This document shows, piece after piece, positions 17,917-26,953 of a stretch of DNA of 64,000 nucleotides (within the stretch, counting starts at the first letter, position 1; each line of letters begins with the position of its first letter). Where the stretch lies: contig NZ_JAUFQQ010000005.1 of assembly GCF_030409845.1 (NCBI RefSeq), positions 558,001 to 622,000 on the forward strand, written 5' to 3'. The stretch comes from Flavobacterium branchiarum (GTDB lineage Bacteria; Bacteroidota; Bacteroidia; Flavobacteriales; Flavobacteriaceae). Below the pieces are notes generated by a model, which saw nothing but the letters and a program-made list of their open reading frames with translations, did no database searches and was not told the origin of the DNA. The position numbers and the translations under genes were made by a program.

Positions 17917-18190
17917 AATTAGCAATCAAATCCCATTGCAATTCACAAATTGTCGGCGCTTCCTTCTCTATTAGAACAACTCCTTTACAACCTACAATTA
18001 CTTCACACCAAATAATTAACCTATTTTGGTTATTCTATTCTCAAAACATAAAATCTAAATAAGGATCTTCGTATGGTGTTCCAACTTTCGGAATAATAAA
18101 CTCATCAAAAACTGCTCTTATTAATTATGCCACAGCCAAATTGTCTTCTTTTAATATCTATCTGATAATCCAATTTTCGACCTCTTCTTA
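17917..18190 (-). pseudogene. Decayed GNAT N-acetyltransferase gene fragment
   Basis: One minus-strand frame reads NWIIR*ILKEDNLAVA*, then LIRAVFDEFIIPKVGTPY and EDPYLDFMF*E*, and later VIVGCKGVVLIEK and EAPTICELQ before a terminal stop. The order of these segments matches the N-terminal half of GNAT proteins with the IRxVxxEF / PKxGTxYxDP / LDxMF pattern and a following GCxGVxPLE / CELQK strand. At least four in-frame stops interrupt it, and the acetyl-CoA-binding C-terminal half is gone. No frameshift is needed, only point mutations and a deletion. This is my recognition, not a search result. Confidence 0.6.
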
Positions 18191-18275
18191 TTCTGTCTTA
18201 TTTAAACACAAAAGTAAATATACTTTATTGTTATTTTAGATAGTTTCAAAACTAAATCATAAACTCAAAAATAAC

Positions 18276-18283
18276 TACTTTTG
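18276..18283 (+). promoter_or_regulatory. Predicted -7 element (TACTTTTG) of ribD
   Basis: A perfect TAnnTTTG match ends only four bases before the GTG start at 18288. If used, transcription would begin at or next to the start codon, giving a leaderless or nearly leaderless mRNA. Confidence 0.45.
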
Positions 18284-18287
18284 CATT

Positions 18288-19343
18288 GTGAATATACATG
18301 AAAAATACATCAATCGCTGCATTCAACTTGCCAAAAACGGTTTAGGAACAACATATCCAAACCCAATGGTTGGTAGCGTAATCGTTTATAATGATACAAT
18401 TATCGGAGAAGGCTGGCATAAAAAAGCAGGCGAACCACATGCCGAAGTAAATGCCATAAATTCAGTAAAAGACAAATCATTACTCAAAAAAGCAACTATC
18501 TACGTAAGCCTAGAGCCGTGCAGCCATTTTGGAAAAACACCTCCTTGTTGCGATTTAATCATTACACATGATATCCCGAATGTAGTTGTAGGAACTGTTG
18601 ATCCTAACGAAAAGGTGGCAGGTAAAGGAATTAAGAAACTCCTTGAAGCTGGCAAAAAAGTCGTTATTGGAGTTTTAGAAGAAGAATGCAACGAACTCAA
18701 CAAACGCTTTTTTACTTTTCACAAACAAAAAAGACCGTATATAATCTTAAAATGGGCTGCATCTAAAGATGGCTTTCTAACTCCCAAAAAAGAAAATGAA
18801 ACCACTTTAAAAAGAGGACCTATTTGGATTACCAATAAATACTCCAGACAATTGGTGCATAAATGGCGAAGTGAAGAACAAGCAATATTAGTGGGAACAC
18901 AAACTGTTATTGATGATAACCCTAAATTAAACACTCGCGATTGGGCTGGAAATAATCCTATCCGGGTAGTTTTAGATCAAAATAATCGCATCCCAAAAGA
19001 TAGCCATATTTTTGACGGTGATATTAAAACTATTGTATTTACAAAATTCAAAATTGCCAGTGAAAAAGAAAACCTTACCTTTGAAGTAATTGATTTTAAA
19101 GAAAATATAGCGCAACAAACACTAGCTGTTTTGTACCAACACCAAATTCAATCGATTATTATCGAAGGTGGACTACAAACACTACAAACCTTTATCGACG
19201 CCAATCTTTGGGATGAAGGACGCTTTTTTGTTGGAGATACTTACTTTACACAAGGTACCAAAGCTCCTAAAGTTGCTGGTAAAAAATCAACACACACACA
19301 CATTGGGAAAGACGAATTAATACAAGTTAGAAACCATGATTGA
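18288..19343 (+). CDS. ribD: Bifunctional riboflavin biosynthesis deaminase/reductase
   Basis: 351 residues. The N-terminal cytidine-deaminase-like domain has HAEVNAI and the zinc ligands PCSHFGKTPPC near residues 76-86. A C-terminal RibD_C reductase domain starts near 150. The enzyme converts the GTP-cyclohydrolase-II product to 5-amino-6-ribitylaminouracil phosphate using NADPH. The start is GTG (MNIHEKYINRC): no in-frame ATG lies near, and homologues begin at this point. It overlaps the next HAD gene by 8 bases, so they are translationally coupled. Confidence 0.93.
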   Translation: MNIHEKYINRCIQLAKNGLGTTYPNPMVGSVIVYNDTIIGEGWHKKAGEPHAEVNAINSVKDKSLLKKATIYVSLEPCSHFGKTPPCCDLIITHDIPNVVVGTVDPNEKVAGKGIKKLLEAGKKVVIGVLEEECNELNKRFFTFHKQKRPYIILKWAASKDGFLTPKKENETTLKRGPIWITNKYSRQLVHKWRSEEQAILVGTQTVIDDNPKLNTRDWAGNNPIRVVLDQNNRIPKDSHIFDGDIKTIVFTKFKIASEKENLTFEVIDFKENIAQQTLAVLYQHQIQSIIIEGGLQTLQTFIDANLWDEGRFFVGDTYFTQGTKAPKVAGKKSTHTHIGKDELIQVRNHD

Positions 19344-19938
19344 CACTATCATTTTTGATTTTGGGGATGTATTTATCAACCTAGACAAACAAGCTACAAT
19401 TGATGGACTAAAAAAATTAGGTCTATCAGAATGGAATGAAAATCTAGATCTTCTAAATATAAAATTCGAAACAGGCAGTATTACACCCGAAGAATTCATA
19501 GCAGGATTTCAGAAAGAAATTCCAAACGCTTCTGTAAAAGAAATTCTAAACGCATGGAATGCCGTACTACTAGATTTCCCTTTATACCGACTAGAATTCC
19601 TTCAGATGCTTTCTGAAAAATATAGACTATTTTTACTAAGCAATACCGATTCTATTCACATTAAAACATTCGAGCATAAAACAGGAGTTTCCTTTTACAG
19701 CGATTTCTACCAATGTTTTGAAAAAGTTTATTTTTCGTTCGAAATAGGAATGAGAAAACCAAACCATGAAGCTTACAACTACATTATAAACAAACACGAC
19801 TTATCTCCAAAACGAACGTTGTTTGTTGACGACAAAATCGAAAACACCAATGCTGCCGCCGAACTCGGTCTTCAGGTATGGAACCTACAAGTAGGAAAAG
19901 AAGATGTCGTAGATTTATTTGAAAAAAAAATAATTTAA
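19336..19938 (+). CDS. HAD-family hydrolase (YihX/HAD-IA-like)
   Basis: 200 residues. Motif I is IIFDFGDVFIN (nucleophile Asp; the usual second Asp position is Gly, as in the DFGG variant of the YihX group). Motif II is LLSNTDSIH, the conserved Lys is in RKPNHEAY, and motif IV is LFVDDKIENT. Overlap with ribD suggests it may dephosphorylate the pyrimidine intermediate of riboflavin synthesis, a step for which promiscuous HAD enzymes are known. That is inference from position only. Confidence 0.85.
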   Translation: MIDTIIFDFGDVFINLDKQATIDGLKKLGLSEWNENLDLLNIKFETGSITPEEFIAGFQKEIPNASVKEILNAWNAVLLDFPLYRLEFLQMLSEKYRLFLLSNTDSIHIKTFEHKTGVSFYSDFYQCFEKVYFSFEIGMRKPNHEAYNYIINKHDLSPKRTLFVDDKIENTNAAAELGLQVWNLQVGKEDVVDLFEKKII

Positions 19939-19947
19939 AAAACAATC

Positions 19948-20580
19948 TTGGAAATAAAAGATACTTACCAAACGATAGCTTACCCATCGGAAGAAGTCTT
20001 GTACAAAGAAAAAAGCAGTAAATTTTTTGGATATGCTTACCCAATATCATCTGAGGAAGAAGTTAAACCTATTATCGAAGCTTTAAAAAAACAACATCCG
20101 AGTGCCGTTCACTATTGCTATGCTTATCAACTAGGAATCGAACCAACTGTAAGCTACAGAGCCAACGATGATGGAGAACCAAGCAACACAGCAGGAATGC
20201 CTATTTACGGGCAAATACAATCTTTTGGCTTAACAAACGTTCTTATAGTCGTTGTACGAATATATGGAGGAATCAAATTAGGTGTTGGTGGTTTAATTGC
20301 AGCGTATCGAACAACAGCACAAATGGCGCTAGAAGTTTGTGAAATTGTCGAAAAAACAATTGATGTTCAGTTTTTAATCTCGTTTGATTACAAAAACATG
20401 AACAAAGTAATGCGAGTAATTAAGGAAAAAAAGCTAGAAATTATATCCCAAGAAATGGAAATAAATGAGATTTCCGGGCTCCCAATTGGCATGATAACGG
20501 TACAAATACGCAAAAAAAATGCCGAAATGGTGTTCGACATTTTTGATTCAATGTTTGAAATAGATATAAAACCTTGTTGA
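19948..20580 (+). CDS. YigZ/IMPACT-family protein
   Basis: 210 residues beginning at TTG (19948), nine bases after the HAD stop. The IMPACT N-terminal domain contains RANDDGEPSNTAGMP and VVRIYGGIKLGVGGL near residues 75-115. A small DUF1949-like C-terminal domain follows. Bacterial YigZ proteins are conserved but of uncertain function, perhaps linked to translation or nucleic acid binding. It is the third gene of the ribD operon. Confidence 0.88.
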   Translation: MEIKDTYQTIAYPSEEVLYKEKSSKFFGYAYPISSEEEVKPIIEALKKQHPSAVHYCYAYQLGIEPTVSYRANDDGEPSNTAGMPIYGQIQSFGLTNVLIVVVRIYGGIKLGVGGLIAAYRTTAQMALEVCEIVEKTIDVQFLISFDYKNMNKVMRVIKEKKLEIISQEMEINEISGLPIGMITVQIRKKNAEMVFDIFDSMFEIDIKPC

Positions 20581-20604
20581 AACCGTCCTCATTTAAGGCA
20601 AACT

Positions 20605-21015
20605 CTAGCAATTATCAATGTTTTTAAGAAGGTCTAAAATATAACTTGGAGGAGCCATTGGTCGACCTGTTTTTAGAGACACAAATACCAAAATAAACAC
20701 AGCAGTTGTTAATAACTCATTTGATTCATTATAGATCGCGCAATCAAATTCTATCTTAACAGAAGTCTGACTTTTAAATGTTGTATGCACTGTTAACAAT
20801 TCATCATATCGTGCGGATTTTTTATAATTAATATTCATAGAAACAATCGGTAAAGCAATACCACTTTCCTCCATGCTTTTATACGAAACCCCCTTATTTC
20901 TAAGCCATTCCACACGACCTATTTCAAAATAAGGAATATAATTCCCATGATAAACGACTCCCATTTGGTCCGTTTCTGAGTAACGAACACGAACCTGAGT
21001 TTGATGATTTTTCAT
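20605..21015 (-). CDS. Acyl-CoA thioesterase, YbgC/4HBT family
   Basis: 136 residues with a hot-dog fold. The signature YSETDQMGVVYHGNYIPYFEIGR near residues 13-35 carries the catalytic Asp (DQMGVVYH). Such enzymes hydrolyse short or medium acyl-CoA thioesters, or acyl-ACP in association with the Tol-Pal region in other bacteria. It converges with the IMPACT gene and diverges from dnaA. Confidence 0.87.
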   Translation of the reverse strand: MKNHQTQVRVRYSETDQMGVVYHGNYIPYFEIGRVEWLRNKGVSYKSMEESGIALPIVSMNINYKKSARYDELLTVHTTFKSQTSVKIEFDCAIYNESNELLTTAVFILVFVSLKTGRPMAPPSYILDLLKNIDNC

Positions 21016-21203
21016 TATATATTTATTAAAATTTTTTTTACATTTTTCGACCAGCCTTACAATAATATTTTATAAAATTACCTCCCAAAATATTTTTTTT
21101 TAACGAAATTTGTTCACATATTTGTTATCTTGAAAAATGACAAATAATCAACCTCGTTTTTATAAGACTAATATTATCAATACACATAAATTTAATTGAA
21201 TCT

Positions 21204-22631
21204 ATGACTAAAACTGCACAATCGGTATGGGAAAACTGTTTGTCTTTCATAAAAGACAACATTCAAGATCAGGCGTACAAAACTTGGTTTGAGCCAATCA
21301 AATCAGTTGAACTAACCGATAACGCATTATATATTCAAGTCCCAAGTAAATTTTTCTACGAATGGTTAGAAGAGCACTATGTAAAATTACTTAAAGTTGC
21401 TCTTACCAAAGAACTCGGGAAAAATGCAAAGTTACTCTATAAAATTAAAATGGAAAACACTTATGGTAACAAACAACCGTTTACGGAACAGTTACCAAGT
21501 GCTAATAGAGGCCCAATGAAACCTCAAGAAGTTGACGCTCCGTTTAAAAACTTAAATCCAGAATTAAAAAATCCTTTTGTAATTCCTGGAATACGTAATT
21601 TAAAAATTGAGTCTCAATTAAACCCAAATTATAGCTTTGACAATTTCCTTGAAGGAGATTCTAACCGATTAGCTCGTTCTGCAGGTATGGCTGTTGCCAA
21701 CAAACCTGGAGGAACATCATTTAATCCTTTATTGATTTTTGGTGGAGTTGGTTTAGGTAAAACACACTTAGCTCACGCAATTGGTGTTGAAGTAAAAGAC
21801 AAATACCCAGAAAAAACGGTTTTATATATTTCTGCCGAAATTTTCACACAACAATATATTGACTCGGTAAAGAAGAACAATCGTAATGATTTCATTCACT
21901 TTTACCAGTTAATCGATGTTTTAATTATTGACGACGTTCAGTTCTTATCTGGAAAATCAGGTACTCAGGACGTTTTCTTCCATATTTTTAATTACTTACA
22001 TCAAAACGGAAAACAGGTAATTTTGACTTCTGACAAAGCTCCTGTAGACATGCAAGACATTGAACAACGTTTATTATCACGTTTTAAATGGGGTCTATCT
22101 GCAGAGTTACATCAGCCAGATTACGAAACAAGAATTTCTATCTTGAAAAACATCTTGTATCGTGATGGAGTTGAAATTCCAGAAGACATTATCGAATATG
22201 TAGCACGTAACATTAAATCTAATGTACGTGAACTAGAAGGGGCAATCATTTCGTTGATTGCACAATCTTCTTTCAACAAAAAAGAAGTAACAATTGAATT
22301 GGCTAAAAGTGTAGTCGAAAAATTCGTTAAAAATGTAAAAAGAGAAATTTCTATTGATTACATTCAAAAAATTGTATCTGATTATTTCCAGCTAGACATC
22401 GAAACACTTCAATCTAAAACTAGAAAGAGGCACGTTGTTCAAGCAAGACAATTAGCTATGTTTTTTGCAAAGAAATTCACCAAAGCATCTTTAGCAAATA
22501 TTGGCTCGCAAATTGGTGATCGTGATCACGCAACTGTATTACATGCTTGTAAAACTGTTGACAATTTAGTCTCTACAGACAAACAATTCAAAAAATTTGT
22601 CGAAGATATCAATAAAAAATTAACGCTATAG
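21204..22631 (+). CDS. dnaA: Chromosomal replication initiator DnaA
   Basis: 475 residues. Domain I spans 1-85 and is followed by a linker. The AAA+ domain has Walker A GGVGLGKTHLAHAIG near residues 180-194 and Walker B LIIDDVQFL. The C-terminal DNA-binding domain ends in GDRDHATVLHACK, the DnaA-box recognition signature. DnaA opens oriC and recruits the helicase loader. The upstream 190 bases are AT-rich but contain no clear TTATNCACA boxes, so oriC cannot be placed here. The phosphatase gene follows after 7 bases. Confidence 0.96.
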   Translation: MTKTAQSVWENCLSFIKDNIQDQAYKTWFEPIKSVELTDNALYIQVPSKFFYEWLEEHYVKLLKVALTKELGKNAKLLYKIKMENTYGNKQPFTEQLPSANRGPMKPQEVDAPFKNLNPELKNPFVIPGIRNLKIESQLNPNYSFDNFLEGDSNRLARSAGMAVANKPGGTSFNPLLIFGGVGLGKTHLAHAIGVEVKDKYPEKTVLYISAEIFTQQYIDSVKKNNRNDFIHFYQLIDVLIIDDVQFLSGKSGTQDVFFHIFNYLHQNGKQVILTSDKAPVDMQDIEQRLLSRFKWGLSAELHQPDYETRISILKNILYRDGVEIPEDIIEYVARNIKSNVRELEGAIISLIAQSSFNKKEVTIELAKSVVEKFVKNVKREISIDYIQKIVSDYFQLDIETLQSKTRKRHVVQARQLAMFFAKKFTKASLANIGSQIGDRDHATVLHACKTVDNLVSTDKQFKKFVEDINKKLTL

Positions 22632-22638
22632 ACGCTAC

Positions 22639-23124
22639 ATGCCCATAAAAATCTTAATGGTCTGCTTGGGTAATATATGCAGATCACCATTAGCCGAAGG
22701 CATATTAGCCTCAAAATTACCTAAAGATTCTTTTTTAGTTGATTCGGCAGGAACGGGTTCTTGGTACGTTGGCAAGACCCCAGATGAACGCTCTATTACT
22801 GTAGCTAAAAAAAACGGGGTAAATATCTCAAATCAAAAAGGAAGACAATTCAAAACTTCTGATTTTGATACTTTCGATTATATCTACGTCATGGATAATT
22901 CCAATTATGACGACGTAATTGCATTGACAAAAAACCAAGAACAAAAAGACAAAGTACAACTTATACTAGACGAGTTATTCCCTTCTGAAAACGTAGATGT
23001 TCCAGATCCTTATTATGGAAAACCAAACGGATTTGACTCCGTTTACGAAATGCTAGACCAAGTTTCTGACGTAATTGCAGAAAAACTAATAGCCAAACAT
23101 CAAAATTCAAACTCGGCTGTATAA
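22639..23124 (+). CDS. Low-molecular-weight protein tyrosine phosphatase
   Basis: 161 residues. The P-loop is VCLGNICRSP near residues 7-16 (CX5RS) and the general acid Asp is in VPDPYYGKPNGF near 120. These phosphatases act on tyrosine-phosphorylated proteins; in Bacteroidota they are often not tied to capsule loci. Seven bases separate it from dnaA and 17 from the methyltransferase gene, so the three probably form one transcript. Confidence 0.9.
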   Translation: MPIKILMVCLGNICRSPLAEGILASKLPKDSFLVDSAGTGSWYVGKTPDERSITVAKKNGVNISNQKGRQFKTSDFDTFDYIYVMDNSNYDDVIALTKNQEQKDKVQLILDELFPSENVDVPDPYYGKPNGFDSVYEMLDQVSDVIAEKLIAKHQNSNSAV

Positions 23125-23141
23125 ATTAAAAATTAAAACAC

Positions 23142-23864
23142 ATGAAATCCACTTCTTTATTAGGTAAACTTTATTTGATTCCAACAACATTAGGCGAAAG
23201 TGACCCTATGGATGTCTTACCACAAACAATAAAGAGAAGTATTGATTTCATAGATCATTATATTGTTGAAAACGAAAAAACAGCACGAAAGTCAATAAAA
23301 GCAGTTTCTCCTGAGAAAAAACAATCCGAACTAATATTATTTTCTCTAAACAAACGCACAGAAGCAAGCGAACATTTAGATTTCATTAAACCATTACTAG
23401 AAGGTAAAAACGTAGGATTAATGAGCGAAGCTGGTTGCCCTGGTGTTGCTGATCCTGGCGCTGTAATTGTAAAATTAGCACATGAAAAAGGAATTCAGGT
23501 TGTGCCTTTAGTTGGCCCTTCTTCTATTCTACTTGCCATGATGGCATCTGGAATGAACGGACAAAGCTTTACTTTCAATGGCTACTTACCTATCGATAAA
23601 GACGAAAAAAAATCAGCATTAAAGTATTTTGAAAAATTATCTCAGGATAAAAATCAATCACAACTTTTTATTGAAACTCCATACAGAAACAACAAATTAG
23701 TTGAAGATATTTTGCAGATTCTAAACCCTGCAACACATCTTTGTATTGCTACTGATATTACATTACCAACCGAATTCATTAAAACAATGCGCGTTTCAGA
23801 CTGGAAAAAAATCAAAGTAGACTTACACAATCGTCCTACAATTTTTATCATTCATAAAATGTAA
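23142..23864 (+). CDS. RsmI-like SAM-dependent methyltransferase
   Basis: 240 residues of the tetrapyrrole-methylase fold. The RsmI-type segments SEAGCPGVADPG and VPLVGPSSILLAM (residues 98-137) are clear, and FTFNGYLP follows. RsmI 2'-O-methylates C1402 of 16S rRNA. This shorter Bacteroidota form lacks the GRE(L/M)TK-like region and the C-terminal extension of enterobacterial RsmI, so it may be a paralogue with a different target. It is the last gene of the dnaA cluster. Confidence 0.82.
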   Translation: MKSTSLLGKLYLIPTTLGESDPMDVLPQTIKRSIDFIDHYIVENEKTARKSIKAVSPEKKQSELILFSLNKRTEASEHLDFIKPLLEGKNVGLMSEAGCPGVADPGAVIVKLAHEKGIQVVPLVGPSSILLAMMASGMNGQSFTFNGYLPIDKDEKKSALKYFEKLSQDKNQSQLFIETPYRNNKLVEDILQILNPATHLCIATDITLPTEFIKTMRVSDWKKIKVDLHNRPTIFIIHKM

Positions 23865-23946
23865 TTAAAGCTAAAAAAATCTTCTCTAAAAACAAATTCT
23901 AGTTCTCATAAAAAAGCTATCTTTATAAAAGTAATTATAGTTTTTT

Positions 23947-25074
23947 ATGAGCAAACTCCCCCAAATTAGCACAAGTATCTTTACCGTTATGTCCAAGATG
24001 GCAAACGAATATGGCGCTATTAACTTATCACAAGGTTTTCCGAACTTTCCAGTTGACGAACGACTAACAAGTATTGTAGCACGACTCGCAACCGAAAATG
24101 TACATCAATACACACCAATGTCTGGCTATCCACCGCTATTAACCAAAATAGCCAAACTTATCCTTCAATCTTACAAACGTGTCGTTCAACCAGAAACCGA
24201 AATCCTAGTAACTGCTGGAGCAACTCAAGGTATATTTACCACCATACAGGCATTAATTAAAGCAAACGACGAAGTAATAATTCTCGATCCGAGTTATGAT
24301 TGTTACGAAGCTCCTGTCTTATTATGCAACGCACATTCTGTCCGAGTTCCTTTAAATGATGATTATACCCCAAATTGGGAAATTATAGAAAAGGCTTGCT
24401 CTGCAAAAACCCGAATGATAATCATCAATAATCCGCATAATCCAACAGGGAAAATTTTAGCGGAAGCGGACTTCATAAGATTAGAAAAAATCCTCGAAAA
24501 ATATCCTGAGCTATTAGTATTATCAGACGAAGTATACGAATACATTACTTTTGAAGAAAAACACATCTCGGCACATACCCGTCAAGAGCTTCTTAATCGC
24601 TGTATCATGATTTCTTCTTTTGGAAAATCATTTCATATTACAGGATGGAAAATTGGATATGTCGTAGCACCAGAACACTTAATGATAGAGATTAAAAAAG
24701 TACATCAATTTTTGGTTTTTAGTGTAAACAGTATTTGTCAAGTTGCCATAAGCGAATATTTAGATATTGTTGATGTAACCAAACTCGGCAACTTCTATCA
24801 AGAAAAAAGAGATTACTTTAAAAAACTCCTAGAAAAAAGCCGATTCGAGTTAAAACCATGCCAAGGAACCTATTTTCAGGTTGCATCATACAAATCAATT
24901 TCCAATGAAGACGATGTTACATTTTGCAAAAAACTAATTACCGAATACGGAGTAGCCGCAATACCTATTTCAACTTTCTACGCTAATGCCAAAGATTTAA
25001 AACTCATCCGCTTTTGTTTTGCCAAAGACAACGCTACACTAGAAGCCGCTGCTAAACGATTATGCAGTATTTGA
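23947..25074 (+). CDS. PLP-dependent aminotransferase class I/II (methionine/kynurenine type)
   Basis: 375 residues, fold type I. LSQGFPNFPVD near the N-terminus, NNPHNPTGK, and the PLP-lysine segment SSFGKSFHITGWKIGY near residues 222-237 match the YbdL/kynurenine-aminotransferase group. That group transaminates methionine, phenylalanine or kynurenine. It stands alone between the dnaA cluster and the SDR gene. Confidence 0.88.
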   Translation: MSKLPQISTSIFTVMSKMANEYGAINLSQGFPNFPVDERLTSIVARLATENVHQYTPMSGYPPLLTKIAKLILQSYKRVVQPETEILVTAGATQGIFTTIQALIKANDEVIILDPSYDCYEAPVLLCNAHSVRVPLNDDYTPNWEIIEKACSAKTRMIIINNPHNPTGKILAEADFIRLEKILEKYPELLVLSDEVYEYITFEEKHISAHTRQELLNRCIMISSFGKSFHITGWKIGYVVAPEHLMIEIKKVHQFLVFSVNSICQVAISEYLDIVDVTKLGNFYQEKRDYFKKLLEKSRFELKPCQGTYFQVASYKSISNEDDVTFCKKLITEYGVAAIPISTFYANAKDLKLIRFCFAKDNATLEAAAKRLCSI

Positions 25075-25151
25075 CACAAAGTAAAATTAACATATATATT
25101 ATGCGTGCATACTATTAAATTCATATATTTACCTTTTAAACTTAAAAAAAC

Positions 25152-26033
25152 ATGAGTTATACTGATAAAATGCTAAGAGACGATGCCTTACAAGGCAAAG
25201 TAATAGTGGTAACCGGTGGAGGAAGTGGCCTAGGAAAAGCAATGACCAAATACTTTTTAGAATTAGGTGCAAAAGTTGCTATCACGTCGAGAGATTTAGA
25301 AAAACTAAAAAATACAGCGACAGAACTTGAAGCTCAAACTGGCGGAACTTGCTTACCATTACAATGTGATGTACGTCATTACGAAGAGGTAGAAAACATG
25401 CTACAAGAAGTTTTAAAAGCTTTTGGTAAAGTAGATGTTTTACTTAACAACGCTGCTGGAAATTTCATTTCACCAACCGAAAGATTATCGGCTAATGCTT
25501 TTGACACTGTTATTGATATTGTATTAAAAGGTTCTAAAAACTGTACCCTTGCATTTGGAAAGCACTGGATTGACACCAAACAAACAGCTGCGACAGTCTT
25601 AAATATTGTAACTACTTATGCTTGGACAGGATCAGCTTATGTAGTACCTAGCGCAACTGCAAAAGCAGGTGTTCTAGCTATGACAAGAAGTCTTGCCGTG
25701 GAGTGGGCAAAATACGGAATCCGTACTAATGCAATTGCTCCAGGACCATTCCCTACAAAAGGAGCTTGGGACAGATTACTTCCGGGAGATCTTGCAGAAA
25801 AATTCGACATGTCAAAGAAAGTGCCATTAAAGCGTGTGGGAGACCACCAAGAATTAGCCAATTTAGCGGCCTATTTAGTTTCCGATTTCTCTGCCTATGT
25901 AAATGGTGAAGTAATAGTTATCGATGGTGGCGAATGGTTAAAAGGGGCTGGACAATTTAATTTATTAGAAGCAATTCCAGAAGAGCTTTGGGATCAGCTA
26001 GAAATGATGATAAAAGCAAAGAAAAACAAATAA
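25152..26033 (+). CDS. SDR oxidoreductase, 2,4-dienoyl-CoA-reductase-like
   Basis: 293 residues. The glycine motif is VTGGGSGLG near residues 21-29, with NNAAGNF near 97. TTYAWTGSAYVVPSATAKAGV holds the active site, with a Lys but no classical YxxxK tyrosine. That arrangement is seen in mitochondrial/peroxisomal 2,4-dienoyl-CoA reductases, which use NADPH in oxidation of unsaturated fatty acids. Assignment to that subfamily is from motif pattern. It is followed by a strong terminator. Confidence 0.82.
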   Translation: MSYTDKMLRDDALQGKVIVVTGGGSGLGKAMTKYFLELGAKVAITSRDLEKLKNTATELEAQTGGTCLPLQCDVRHYEEVENMLQEVLKAFGKVDVLLNNAAGNFISPTERLSANAFDTVIDIVLKGSKNCTLAFGKHWIDTKQTAATVLNIVTTYAWTGSAYVVPSATAKAGVLAMTRSLAVEWAKYGIRTNAIAPGPFPTKGAWDRLLPGDLAEKFDMSKKVPLKRVGDHQELANLAAYLVSDFSAYVNGEVIVIDGGEWLKGAGQFNLLEAIPEELWDQLEMMIKAKKNK

Positions 26034-26079
26034 TAAGTGCTTACTAAAGTCAGGTATTTAAACAAATCACTGATTGCAC

Positions 26080-26114
26080 AAAAGGCTTCTATTACCCTGT
26101 AATTGAAGCCTTTT
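26080..26114. terminator. Rho-independent terminator after the SDR gene
   Basis: AAAAGGCTTC with ATTAC pairs with GTAAT and GAAGCCTTTT around a 3-base loop, and a T-run follows on the plus strand. Confidence 0.85.
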
Positions 26115-26199
26115 CTTTTTAAAAAACGGATCAAAAAAGAAGATAAAAGCTATATGTAATTTTAAAGATTTTATCTAATGACAAATCCGTATTAATTCT

Positions 26200-26207
26200 T
26201 ATTTTTG
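26200..26207 (+). promoter_or_regulatory. Predicted -7 element (TATTTTTG) of udk
   Basis: A perfect TAnnTTTG match 27 bases before the udk ATG and downstream of a terminator, so a promoter is expected at this place. Confidence 0.5.
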
Positions 26208-26233
26208 CAGCTTCAAATTATAACAACATTTTT

Positions 26234-26842
26234 ATGCTCATTATTGGAATTGCAGGCGGAACAGGAAGCGGGAAAACAACCGTAGTACATCAAATCATGA
26301 ATGAATTACCTCATGCTGAAGTGGGCGTAATCTCTCAAGATTCGTATTACAAAGAAAATAAAAATCTATCTTTTGATGAAAGAGCCCTAATTAATTTTGA
26401 TCATCCACGTGCGATAGATTTCGATTTATTAGTAAGCCATTTAAAAGACCTTAAAGAAGGAAAAACTATCGATCAGCCTGTTTATTCTTTTATAACTCAT
26501 AACAGAACCGAAGATACAATTAGCACACACCCTAGAAAAGTAATGATTGTAGAAGGAATTTTAATCCTTACCAATCCAGAACTTAGAGATCTTTTTGACA
26601 TTAAAGTGTATGTACACGCCGATTCTGACGAAAGACTTATCAGACGTTTAAAGCGTGATATTGCAGAACGTGGCCGTGATCTAGACGAAGTTTTAACACG
26701 TTACCAAAATACGTTAAAACCTATGCATGAGCAATTTATAGAACCTACTAAAGCTTTTGCAGACATCATAATTCCAAACGACAAATACAACACTGTAGCA
26801 ATAGATGTAGTTCGTGCAGTAATTACGCAACGTATTCTATAA
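26234..26842 (+). CDS. udk: Uridine kinase
   Basis: 202 residues. The P-loop is GIAGGTGSGKTTV near residues 4-16. QDSYYK, the nucleoside-binding segment NFDHPRAIDFDLL and RLIRRLKRDIAERGRD (lid region) are typical of bacterial Udk. It phosphorylates uridine and cytidine in pyrimidine salvage. It precedes a structured intergenic element and ftsB. Confidence 0.93.
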   Translation: MLIIGIAGGTGSGKTTVVHQIMNELPHAEVGVISQDSYYKENKNLSFDERALINFDHPRAIDFDLLVSHLKDLKEGKTIDQPVYSFITHNRTEDTISTHPRKVMIVEGILILTNPELRDLFDIKVYVHADSDERLIRRLKRDIAERGRDLDEVLTRYQNTLKPMHEQFIEPTKAFADIIIPNDKYNTVAIDVVRAVITQRIL

Positions 26843-26870
26843 TTTTATTGTAAATTTATTGCATTAATAA

Positions 26871-26943
26871 TTAGGAGCTAATCCCGTTTTCGCCTTTATC
26901 TTTGTTCGTTCCTCACAAAGGATATCGGCTCTACCGGGGCTAA
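26871..26943 (+). ncRNA. Putative structured intergenic element (flavobacterial repeat, RNA-like hairpin)
   Basis: The outer arms AGC and CCCG (26875-26885) pair with CGGG and GCT (26934-26940). An inner stem TTATCTTTGT (26895-26904) pairs with ACAAAGGATA (26914-26923) with one G-U. The resulting two-part hairpin ends ten bases before the ftsB-like ATG. I recall similar CCCG...CAAAGGATA...CGGGGCTA elements as frequent intergenic repeats in Flavobacterium; whether it is a transcribed RNA or a mobile repeat is not decided here. Confidence 0.45.
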
Positions 26944-26953
26944 AAAATAAAAA

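Noticed and set aside
18061-18190. FMN riboswitch in front of ribD
   Set aside because: The region does not show the conserved RFN-element blocks, and a decayed GNAT frame explains it on the other strand.
21016-21203. oriC upstream of dnaA
   Set aside because: AT-rich, but no TTATNCACA-type boxes or clear array of repeats is visible, and dnaN is not adjacent. In Bacteroidota dnaA often lies away from oriC.
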